A DNA stretch of 64,000 bases from Arcobacter sp. (GTDB taxonomy: Bacteria; Campylobacterota; Campylobacteria; Campylobacterales; Arcobacteraceae): positions 36,691-100,690 of the forward strand of contig PKUK01000004.1 of assembly GCA_002869535.1 (NCBI GenBank), written 5' to 3'. The stretch's first letter is position 1. Each line of letters begins with the position of its first letter. The translations under genes were made by a program, and so were the position numbers. The notes under the pieces are model-generated. The model had not been told where the DNA came from, made no database searches, and saw only the letters and a program-made list of their open reading frames with translations. Positions 48,474 through 55,592 of the stretch are shown piece by piece.

Positions 48474-48899
48474 TTATCCTTCCATCAAATCAAAGCTAAC
48501 TTTTGTTGAATTAACCTTTTTATTTAACATACTTTTTTGTTCTTCTATATATTTGTTTGTATCTGTACATAGGGTAATAATCTCATTTTTAAAAATCTCT
48601 TCTTCAAAAACAGCATCAAAAGTTGCAATATAAAGGGATAACTGTTCATTTTCATCTTGAACCATCGACCAACCTTTGTTTTTATTTATCTCTACAATAG
48701 TACTGGTTACAAGAACTTCTCCCGCATAAAACTCTCCACCACTAATAGGGTCTTTTACTGGTACAAGTAGGGTTTGGCTTGAAGGTTGGCTCAATACCGT
48801 AACTCCTAGTTTTGCATCAATCTTTTTATAAAGTTCTTCTAACTTTTTAAGTGGTGCTTGCTGTAAGATATAATTTAAATCTTCTCTTTGAAATTCCAT
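48474..48899 (-). CDS. phnG: C-P lyase core complex subunit PhnG
   Basis: The 141-residue protein has VPVKDPISGGEFYAGEVLVT, the conserved PhnG core, and a MVQDENEQLSLYIATFDA segment. It is slightly short for the family (about 150). Its start shares a base with the phnE stop. Confidence 0.92.
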   Translation of the reverse strand: MEFQREDLNYILQQAPLKKLEELYKKIDAKLGVTVLSQPSSQTLLVPVKDPISGGEFYAGEVLVTSTIVEINKNKGWSMVQDENEQLSLYIATFDAVFEEEIFKNEIITLCTDTNKYIEEQKSMLNKKVNSTKVSFDLMEG

Positions 48900-49756
48900 T
48901 AAATAAACCTTTTTCTAATCATAGCACTTAATTTGTCAAGTCCCCAAACTGTTACAATAATAAAGATGAGGATAGTACAAACATCCCCATTTTCAAAACC
49001 TCTTAATTTGTCAAATAGGTAATACCCAATACCACCAGCCCCAACAAACCCTAAGATAGAAGCACTTCTTACATCACTTTCAAATCGATATAAAACCATT
49101 GATACAAAGTGAGGCATAGTTTGTGGAATAACTGCATAAGTTAAGATCTTGATAAATCCTGCACCACTGCTTGCTAAGGCTTCAACGGGACCTGGGTCAA
49201 TGGATTCATTTCCTTCACTTAAGAGTTTACTCAATACTCCTGCTGTATTAATACCAAGTGCCAAAATACCTGCCATTGGTCCAAGACCTACAGCACTTAC
49301 AAATATCAAGGCCCATACTAATTCATTTACAGAACGGCAAACATTGGCAATAAATGTACCTATTGCATAAAGACTTTTTCTTAAAAGTTCATGCCACCAA
49401 GTCTTTCCAGGTATTAAAATTAAAAGTATATTTCTAGATGTAATATATGATAAAGGAATAGCTAAAATAATAGAAATAATGAGTGCAATAATTGCCATTT
49501 GTACAGTTTCTAGCATGGCCCAAAAATAGACAATCAAATCTTCACTATATGTGTTTGGTGGAAAGTATGAGCTTCCTTCTATCTCTGGATTTCCTTGCAT
49601 ATATGAGAGCATGTATCCCCATCCATCAACAAGTCCCATAAAGCTCATCTCAGTATCAACCCAGCTTTGAGCTACTATAAACATAAATATGAAGAGTAAA
49701 ACTACATTAAACAGCTTAAAAGGGTTTGACTCTTTTTTTAATTGGTCAATTGACAT
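48899..49756 (-). CDS. phnE: Phosphonate ABC transporter permease PhnE
   Basis: The 285-residue permease has about six helices. PhnE-typical segments are ETVQMAIIALIIS, NVCRSVNELVWALIFVSAVGLGP and RFESDVRSASILGFVGAGGIGYYLFD. It forms the membrane channel for phosphonates with PhnC and PhnD. Two terminator-like hairpins lie between phnD and this gene, so its expression may be lower than that of phnD. Confidence 0.94.
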   Translation of the reverse strand: MSIDQLKKESNPFKLFNVVLLFIFMFIVAQSWVDTEMSFMGLVDGWGYMLSYMQGNPEIEGSSYFPPNTYSEDLIVYFWAMLETVQMAIIALIISIILAIPLSYITSRNILLILIPGKTWWHELLRKSLYAIGTFIANVCRSVNELVWALIFVSAVGLGPMAGILALGINTAGVLSKLLSEGNESIDPGPVEALASSGAGFIKILTYAVIPQTMPHFVSMVLYRFESDVRSASILGFVGAGGIGYYLFDKLRGFENGDVCTILIFIIVTVWGLDKLSAMIRKRFI

Positions 49757-49781
49757 TATATTTCCTTATAAAATTAAATTT

Positions 49782-49812
49782 AAAAAAGGCAATACAAGGG
49801 TATTGCATTTTT
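49782..49812 (-). terminator. Terminator-like hairpin between phnD and phnE
   Basis: Seven-base arms GCAATAC/GTATTGC with an AAGG-type loop are followed in the minus direction by C and six T. It is a second hairpin after phnD. Confidence 0.65.
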
Positions 49813-49832
49813 TAAATTAATGGTTTGATATG

Positions 49833-49861
49833 AAAATCAGCTGAGTTATTCAGCTGATTTT
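49833..49861 (-). terminator. Terminator-like hairpin directly after phnD
   Basis: Twelve-base perfect arms (AAAATCAGCTGA and complement) with a five-base loop, ending in TTTT in the minus direction, 18 bases past the phnD stop. Confidence 0.65.
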
Positions 49862-49878
49862 GTTCTATTTTTGTGTGC

Positions 49879-50754
49879 TTATTTTTTCTTTTTTAGTTCT
49901 TTTTTAAGTTTGATTAATTCTCTTACAGAATCATAATCACTGTCTTTAGCAGGTGCAAAACCTTTAAGTTTTAATTTTTTAAGACCTTCTTTATCGTTAT
50001 ATGATAAAAACGCACCCATTACTGCCATTTTAAATGACTCTGGTAAATCTGATCTAACTGTCATAGGAGAACCTGGAATAATGTCTGATTTCCAAATAAC
50101 ATTAAAATCATCTGCTGTCCAGTTTCTTCCAAGACCTCTGTTATAATCAAGATTGTTTGTAGATGCAGCATCAATTTTTCCTGCTTTTATAGAAAGAATA
50201 GAAGCTTCATGTCCACCTGAGTATAATACTTTTGAAAAATATTCTTGTGGATTGATTCCTTTTTTAGAGAACATTACAGTTGGAACTAATGTACCACTTG
50301 TAGAGTGTGAAGATGTAAATGCCCATGTTTTACCTTTAATATCTTCTAAAGATTTAAGACCACTTCCTTTTTTTGTAAGAATCATTCCATAATAACCTGG
50401 TAATCCAGTCTCTTCACCAACCTCCACTGCAACGGCTTGTGCTTTTGCTCTTTTTTGAGCCTCTACATAAGATTTTGGTCCAAAGTAAGCTATCTGTACG
50501 TGATTGTGTTGCATAGCAGTAATAACACCTGCATAATCACCAGCAGTTTGTAGATTTACTTTAATACCTAGCTTTTTTTCTAAATATGTTGACAATCCAC
50601 CAAATGTATCTTTCATAGAAGTTGCACCTGCAACAGGAATAACACCAAAGTTAACCTCTTTTGGCCAATTTTCTGGGTTTGCACTTAAAGTAGATGCACT
50701 TAATGTTAATGCTAATGAAGCAAGTCCAAGTTTTTTTAAGAAGTCTCTTCTCAT
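49879..50754 (-). CDS. phnD: Phosphonate-binding protein PhnD (Tat-type signal)
   Basis: The 291-residue protein has an N-terminal RRDFLKKLGLASLALTLSAS, a Tat-like signal. The mature part has VNFGVIPVAGATSMKD, AYFGPKSYVEAQKRA, TSSHSTSGTLVPT and VLYSGGHEASILSIKAGKIDAAS, all PhnD features. It captures phosphonates in the periplasm. The cistron is bracketed by hairpins on both sides (50784-50900 and 49782-49861), which suggests separate control of its level. PhnD homologues often also bind phosphite or other ligands. Confidence 0.93.
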   Translation of the reverse strand: MRRDFLKKLGLASLALTLSASTLSANPENWPKEVNFGVIPVAGATSMKDTFGGLSTYLEKKLGIKVNLQTAGDYAGVITAMQHNHVQIAYFGPKSYVEAQKRAKAQAVAVEVGEETGLPGYYGMILTKKGSGLKSLEDIKGKTWAFTSSHSTSGTLVPTVMFSKKGINPQEYFSKVLYSGGHEASILSIKAGKIDAASTNNLDYNRGLGRNWTADDFNVIWKSDIIPGSPMTVRSDLPESFKMAVMGAFLSYNDKEGLKKLKLKGFAPAKDSDYDSVRELIKLKKELKKKK

Positions 50755-50783
50755 AGTTTATACCTTTTAAATTTGAAATTAGG

Positions 50784-50811
50784 TACACTACAAATTCTAT
50801 TTTGTAGTGTA
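50784..50811. repeat. Perfect inverted repeat upstream of phnD
   Basis: Eleven-base perfect arms (TACACTACAAA and complement) with a six-base gap lie 30 bases before the phnD start. No T run follows, so this is a stabilising hairpin or an operator. A half-site TTTGTAGTG recurs in the phnF leader at 52404-52412. Confidence 0.65.
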
Positions 50812-50856
50812 ATTGTTCAATTATTTTGCAATAATTCACCAAAGTAGCTGTGCGAT

Positions 50857-50900
50857 TAGCTCTTGCTTCATGATTCGCCAAAATTCTCAAGTAAGAGCTA
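50857..50900 (-). other. Intercistronic hairpin between phnC and phnD
   Basis: Twelve-base arms with one mismatched position (50857-50868 and 50889-50900) enclose a 20-base loop, starting nine bases past the phnC stop. No T run follows. It may be an mRNA processing or stabilising structure. Confidence 0.55.
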
Positions 50901-50909
50901 TTAAATAAA

Positions 50910-51665
50910 TCAGTCTGTGTCGTTTTCTTCTGCTTCACCTTCATAGATTTTTTCTAAAATTTTTTCATTTAATTCATTTGCTTTTCCATCAAAAATTACT
51001 CTACCACTATTTATTCCGATAATTCTTGTACAATATTTTTCTGCAACCTCAAGGTGATGTAAGTTTGCTATGATGGTTACTTTTATTTCTTTATTGATTT
51101 TTTCTAATATTTCCATGACTTTTTTTGCACTTTTTTGGTCAAGTGCTGAAATAGGTTCATCTGCAAGTATTATTTTAGGTTCACTTGCAAGGGCCCGTGC
51201 TATAGCTACCCTTTGTCGCTGACCTCCGCTAAGTTCATCACATCTTCTTGAAGAGTGTTTTTGGATATCCACTATTTCGAGGAGTTTTTGTACTTTTGTT
51301 AACTCTTTTTCTTTATAATATTTAATAACAGCTCTTGCCATTGGAATATCTTTTAACATTCAACTAATTACATTATCAAGTACGCTTAATCTATCCACTA
51401 AGTTATATCCTTGAAAGATGATTCCTATTTGTTCTCTTAATTTCACCAAATCTTTTTTCTTGATATTGTCCATGTTATAGTTTAATACTTCAAACTCACC
51501 ATTAAATACTTTTATACCACCAACAACAGACATAAGAAGAGTTGACTTTCCTGCTCCACTAGGTCCTATAATCCCAACAAATTCACCCTCTTTTATTTTT
51601 AGGTTTAACTTGTCTAATATTTTCTCTTTTTTATAACCTAAGGTTAGGTTCTTCATTTTAATCAT
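50910..51665 (-). pseudogene. phnC: Phosphonate ABC transporter ATPase PhnC, interrupted by in-frame TGA
   Basis: The full frame has the expected PhnC length of about 251 residues. Walker A GPSGAGKSTLL and Q-loop IFQGYNLVDRLSVLDNV lie before the break; signature [15 protein letters not shown] and Walker [12 protein letters not shown] lie after it. Codon 102 (51360-51362) is TGA, directly after DNVIS, where the family usually has glycine (NVLSG). A GGA-to-TGA change would explain it. Nothing else is disturbed. If real, the ATPase would lack its signature and Walker B and phosphonate import would fail. A restart at the ATG just after the stop would lack Walker A. Confidence 0.9.
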
Positions 51666-52389
51666 TTAATTTGTCCTTATAATCAACTACAATTTTTGCC
51701 ATGTCACTTCTAAAATAAGAGTAACAATAATCAATAGTTTGATTTGTTTTTTTATCAGTAGTTTTTGTAGAAATTTTAATTATCGGTAAATCATTTTGTA
51801 CATTAAAAATCTGTTTTGATATATAGTTTGTAGAAGTTATATCAATATCTGAACTCTCTCTTTGAGGATTTAGTTTATAAATATCTTTATATAGTTTTGA
51901 AATTGACTTTGTTGTAGGAATAATGCTTTCTATATCTTTTAATAGTGATTTATTCATATAATATTCTGCAAATAAAAATGGTACATCATCAACGAATCTC
52001 ATATTTTTTATATATAAAACTTCTTCTGCTTCTCTAATGTTTAATTTTTTTGCAACTTCTTCATCTGCTTTAATTGTTTTCATTTCTAAAAGTTTGATAG
52101 AGGGAACTTTTTTTAGTTTTAATATCTCATTTGTAAAGGTTGTATTTGAAGAGATTGTGTAAGTTATTTTTTTAGGATTTACAAAGTTTCCACTACCTCT
52201 TTTTGAATATAAGTAGCCTTCATTTTTAAGTTTATTAATCCCTTGTCTTACAGTTAATCTAGATAGAGAAAATTTTTCACATAAAGTGTTTTCAGAAGGT
52301 ATTTTATTATGTTCTTCTAGTTCGTTATTTATCAAATTTAATAAATAGTTATAAACTAATTCATAATCAAATATTTTTGACATCTTCAC
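51658..52389 (-). CDS. phnF: GntR/HutC-family transcriptional regulator PhnF
   Basis: The 243-residue protein has an N-terminal winged helix-turn-helix (about 20-75, PSENTLCEKFSLSRLTVRQGINKL with KRGSGNFV) and a C-terminal UTRA ligand-binding domain (about 95-235, EEVLYIKNMRFVDDVPFLFAEYYM). It is the first gene of the phn operon and overlaps phnC by eight bases. The perfect palindrome 50 bases upstream has the GTATATAC core typical of HutC-type operators and is the likely autoregulatory site. Symbol given by context. Confidence 0.85.
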   Translation of the reverse strand: MKMSKIFDYELVYNYLLNLINNELEEHNKIPSENTLCEKFSLSRLTVRQGINKLKNEGYLYSKRGSGNFVNPKKITYTISSNTTFTNEILKLKKVPSIKLLEMKTIKADEEVAKKLNIREAEEVLYIKNMRFVDDVPFLFAEYYMNKSLLKDIESIIPTTKSISKLYKDIYKLNPQRESSDIDITSTNYISKQIFNVQNDLPIIKISTKTTDKKTNQTIDYCYSYFRSDMAKIVVDYKDKLND

Positions 52390-52415
52390 TATCCTTTCTC
52401 AAGTTTTGTAGTGAA

Positions 52416-52447
52416 AGTATAGGTCTGAAAAGTTACAGGGAAATTAC
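52416..52447 (-). promoter_or_regulatory. Pho-box-like element and -10 of the phn operon promoter
   Basis: Minus strand: GTAAT, six bases, GTAAC (52432-52447), ten bases, then TATACT (52416-52421). Spacing is identical to the pstS and pstC promoters. The box overlaps the GntR-type palindrome by eight bases. Confidence 0.75.
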
Positions 52448-52473
52448 AACTTGTATATACAAGTTGTAATTTC
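52440..52473. promoter_or_regulatory. Perfect 34-bp palindrome, candidate PhnF operator
   Basis: Positions 52440-52473 form an uninterrupted 34-base palindrome centred on GTATATAC between phnF and the divergent aldo/keto reductase gene. Its core fits HutC-subfamily GntR sites. It touches the pho box of the phn promoter and lies seven bases before a TATAAT (52481-52486) serving the reductase gene. Confidence 0.8.
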
Positions 52474-52480
52474 TTTGTAA

Positions 52481-52486
52481 TATAAT
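52481..52486 (+). promoter_or_regulatory. -10 box of the aldo/keto reductase gene
   Basis: TATAAT lies 32 bases before the ATG at 52519, right after the palindrome, so a repressor on the palindrome would cover this promoter too. Confidence 0.55.
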
Positions 52487-52518
52487 ATGATTAATATTTC
52501 ATAAATAAAGGATTAAAA

Positions 52519-53514
52519 ATGAAGTACAATCAACTTGGAACAACAGGGTTAAAAGTCTCTAATATAAGTTTAGGGACAATGACTTTTGGAGCTGAAGCAG
52601 ATAAAAAAGAATCAATAAAGATGTTTAATATTTGTAAAGATAGTGGAATCAATCTTTTTGATTGTGCAAATAAGTATGCCAATGGAGAGTCTGAGATAAT
52701 ATTAGGAGAGTGCATTAGCAGTTGTCGAGATGAAGTTATAATAACAACAAAAGCTGGAAGTAGAGTTACAGATGAAATAAATAGTTTAGGAACTTCAAGA
52801 AAACATCTAATGCTTGAACTTGAAAAGAGTCTAAAGAGATTAAACACAGACTATATAGATATATATTTTTTACACTATTTTGACTCGTATACTTCCATTG
52901 AAGATAGTATGAGGTTTTTAGATGAAGCAATAAAACAAGGGAAAATTTTATATAGCGGAGTTAGTAATTGGGCTGCATGGCAAATAATGAAAAGTATTCA
53001 TATCTCTAAAAGTAACTTACTTAACAAAATTGATTGTATTCAGCCAATGTATAGCCTTATAAAAAGGCAAGCCGAAGTAGAAATTTTCCCTTTAGCCCAA
53101 GACCAACAACTAGGTGTTATGACATATAGTCCTATTGGTTCAGGCTTATTAACTGGAAAGTATGAAGAGATTGATAAAAATAGTAGTGCAAGATTATATG
53201 ACAAAAAATATTATAATCAGAGATACTCTAGTGAAACTTATTATGATACTGCAAGAAAATTTTGTAAATTTGCAAAAGAAAATGATTATGAGCCATCTGC
53301 ATTGGCAATAAGTTGGGCAGCAAGTAATGAAGCTGTTAGTTCATCAATTATTGGAGCAAGAAATTGCGCTCAACTTAGCCCTAATCTTGAAAGTATAAAA
53401 ATAGATATGACAAAAGAGTTAAGAGATGAGATATCAAGTTTATCAATAGAACCTACTCCTGCAAATGATAGATTAGAAGAGATTGTTGATGAAAAAAATA
53501 AATTAAGATTTTAA
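52519..53514 (+). CDS. Aldo/keto reductase
   Basis: The 331-residue TIM-barrel oxidoreductase begins MKYNQLGTTGLKVSNISLGTM. Catalytic-type residues appear in FDCANKYANGESE (Asp and Tyr), TKAGSR (Lys) and YFLHYFD (His); the NADP site has SPIGSGLLTGKY and SSIIGARN. It is divergent from the phn operon and shares its control region. The substrate is unknown; reduction of aldehydes released from phosphonates is an idea based on position only. Confidence 0.9.
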   Translation: MKYNQLGTTGLKVSNISLGTMTFGAEADKKESIKMFNICKDSGINLFDCANKYANGESEIILGECISSCRDEVIITTKAGSRVTDEINSLGTSRKHLMLELEKSLKRLNTDYIDIYFLHYFDSYTSIEDSMRFLDEAIKQGKILYSGVSNWAAWQIMKSIHISKSNLLNKIDCIQPMYSLIKRQAEVEIFPLAQDQQLGVMTYSPIGSGLLTGKYEEIDKNSSARLYDKKYYNQRYSSETYYDTARKFCKFAKENDYEPSALAISWAASNEAVSSSIIGARNCAQLSPNLESIKIDMTKELRDEISSLSIEPTPANDRLEEIVDEKNKLRF

Positions 53515-53559
53515 TGCTTTTTTGTTACAATCTCTTAAATTTATAAAACGAGATAATCA

Positions 53560-54405
53560 ATGAAACAAAAACTTATAAAAAAGTGTCTTTTCCCCGCAGC
53601 AGGTTACGGGACAAGATTTTTACCTGCTACAAAAGCAACACCTAAAGAGATGTTACCAATTTTAACTAAACCACTTATTCAATATGGTGTAGAAGAGGCA
53701 ATTGCTGCTGGAATGAGTACCATGGCTATAGTAACAGGACGAGGGAAAAGAGCTATTGAGGACCATTTTGATATATCTTATGAACTAGAACATCAAATAA
53801 AAGGTACAAGTAAAGAGCACTATTTAACTGAAATTAGAAGTGTAATAGAAAAATGTACTTTTTCTTATACTAGACAAGTGGAGATGAAAGGTTTAGGCCA
53901 TGCTATTTTAACTGGCGGTGAAACTCTAATAGGAGATGAGCCCTTTGCTGTGATACTTGCAGATGATTTGTGTGACCATGAAGGAAGTGGAGTTTTATCT
54001 CAAATGGTAGAGCTATATGAAAAGTATAAGTGTTCAATCGTAGCTATTGAAGAAGTACCTAAAGATGAAACATATAAGTATGGAGTAATAGAAGGTAAAG
54101 AGATAGAAGAGGGTATTTATATGATAAGTAATATGGTTGAAAAACCAGACCCAAAAGATGCTCCCTCAAATCTTGCAATTATTGGAAGATACATTTTAAC
54201 ACCTGATATTTATGAGATAATAAAAAACACAAAGCCAGGTAAAAATGGTGAGCTTCAAATCACTGATTCACTTATGATACAAGCAAAAGAGAATATGGTA
54301 ATAGGATATAAATTTAAGGGTAAAAGGTTTGATTGTGGAAGCATAGATGGGTTTGTTGAAGCTACAAACCACTTTTATAATAAAGTAAAAGCAAATGAAA
54401 TATAA
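53560..54405 (+). CDS. galU: UTP-glucose-1-phosphate uridylyltransferase
   Basis: The 281-residue protein has KCLFPAAGYGTRFLPATKATPKEMLPI, KPLIQYGVEEA, the substrate segment VEMKGLGHAILTG, FAVILADDLCDHE and a VEKPDPKDAPSNLAIIGRYIL run (seen as VEKP and GRYIL). It makes UDP-glucose for surface polysaccharides. It overlaps pgi by 11 bases, forming a sugar-phosphate pair. Confidence 0.96.
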   Translation: MKQKLIKKCLFPAAGYGTRFLPATKATPKEMLPILTKPLIQYGVEEAIAAGMSTMAIVTGRGKRAIEDHFDISYELEHQIKGTSKEHYLTEIRSVIEKCTFSYTRQVEMKGLGHAILTGGETLIGDEPFAVILADDLCDHEGSGVLSQMVELYEKYKCSIVAIEEVPKDETYKYGVIEGKEIEEGIYMISNMVEKPDPKDAPSNLAIIGRYILTPDIYEIIKNTKPGKNGELQITDSLMIQAKENMVIGYKFKGKRFDCGSIDGFVEATNHFYNKVKANEI

Positions 54406-55591
54406 TAAGAATTTTTATCAAATCAAATCAAATCAAGAGATATTTGAAAGAATAAAAAAAGAGAAAAGCTACATAGGTTATTATAACCTTCCTTATCAAG
54501 ATACAAGTGAGATAAAAGAGTTTGCTAAAACTGTAACTCAAAAAGATATAGTAGTAGTTGGTATTGGTGGAAGTTCTTTAGGAACTTTTGCTATTCATAA
54601 GTTCTTACAACACAAAGAAAATGAAAAAAAACTTCACTTCTTAGAATCTACTGACCCTTTAGACTTACAAAGAAGAATTAGTAAAATAAATCTAAATGAT
54701 GCACTATTTATAATCATAAGTAAATCAGGAACTACAGTTGAGACGGTTAGTATCCTAAAATATTTACACACTATCACAACTATTGATTCATCAAACACCA
54801 TATGCATAACAGAAAATGATAGTAAACTAAATAGTTTTGCAAAAGTAAGAGATATAAAAACTTTTGACATACCTAAAGATGTTGGTGGTAGATTTTCTGT
54901 ATTTTCTGCAGTTGGATTAGTGCCACTAGCTATTATGGGTTTGGATATAGATGAGTTATTAAGAGGTTGTAAAGAGGTAAGTAATAGCTTTTTCTCACAA
55001 GATGAATATTATGCTTTACTTATGGAAAAGGCTAGATTTTTAGTTGAAAACAAAAATAGATTTAATATAAATGTTGTATTTTCATATTCACTTTTACTTG
55101 AAGGTTTTAATAAGTGGTATGTTCAACTTTGGGGAGAGAGTCTTGGTAAAATAAACATAAATGGCACAAAGCAAGCCCTTACTCCTATTGGCTTGGTAGG
55201 ACCAATTTACCAACACTCTTTTTTACAACTAATAGTTGAGGGTAAAAGAGATAAGACGGTTACCTTTATAAAAATAGAAGACTTCCAAGATGAGATGACC
55301 ATTCCTGATTTATCCCTAGAAGGTTTAGAAGAGTTGGATTATTTAAATGATATTAAATTTAAAGATTTGATAAATAAACAGGCAGATGCGACTATTGAAG
55401 CAATAGAGGGCTTAGATGATATACCATGTGATGTGATAACTATCCAAGCTCAAGATGAATACAACATAGGTAAACTAATGTTTTCGTATGAGTTATTAAC
55501 TTCTATTGTAGGAAAATTTGTACAGATAAATACCTATGACCAACCAGGTGTTGAAACGGGTAAAATCATCTTAAAAGAAAAACTAAAATAA
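54395..55591 (+). CDS. pgi: Glucose-6-phosphate isomerase (short Campylobacterota form)
   Basis: The 398-residue protein is shorter than the roughly 550-residue enterobacterial enzyme, as is usual in Campylobacterota. It has VVVGIGGSSLGTFAIHKFL, ISKSGTTVETV, DVGGRFSVFSAVGL, LWGESLGKI and the final QPGVETGK. It interconverts glucose- and fructose-6-phosphate. Confidence 0.95.
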   Translation: MKYNKNFYQIKSNQEIFERIKKEKSYIGYYNLPYQDTSEIKEFAKTVTQKDIVVVGIGGSSLGTFAIHKFLQHKENEKKLHFLESTDPLDLQRRISKINLNDALFIIISKSGTTVETVSILKYLHTITTIDSSNTICITENDSKLNSFAKVRDIKTFDIPKDVGGRFSVFSAVGLVPLAIMGLDIDELLRGCKEVSNSFFSQDEYYALLMEKARFLVENKNRFNINVVFSYSLLLEGFNKWYVQLWGESLGKININGTKQALTPIGLVGPIYQHSFLQLIVEGKRDKTVTFIKIEDFQDEMTIPDLSLEGLEELDYLNDIKFKDLINKQADATIEAIEGLDDIPCDVITIQAQDEYNIGKLMFSYELLTSIVGKFVQINTYDQPGVETGKIILKEKLK

Positions 55592-55592
55592 A

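Noticed and set aside
50651..50944. A 97-residue ORF between phnC and phnD
   Set aside because: It overlaps both gene ends, has no recognisable domain, and its sequence is explained by the hairpins and the phnD start.
51360..51665. Two separate genes for the two halves of PhnC
   Set aside because: The halves are contiguous in frame, each lacks essential ATPase motifs, and the combined length is exactly that of PhnC.
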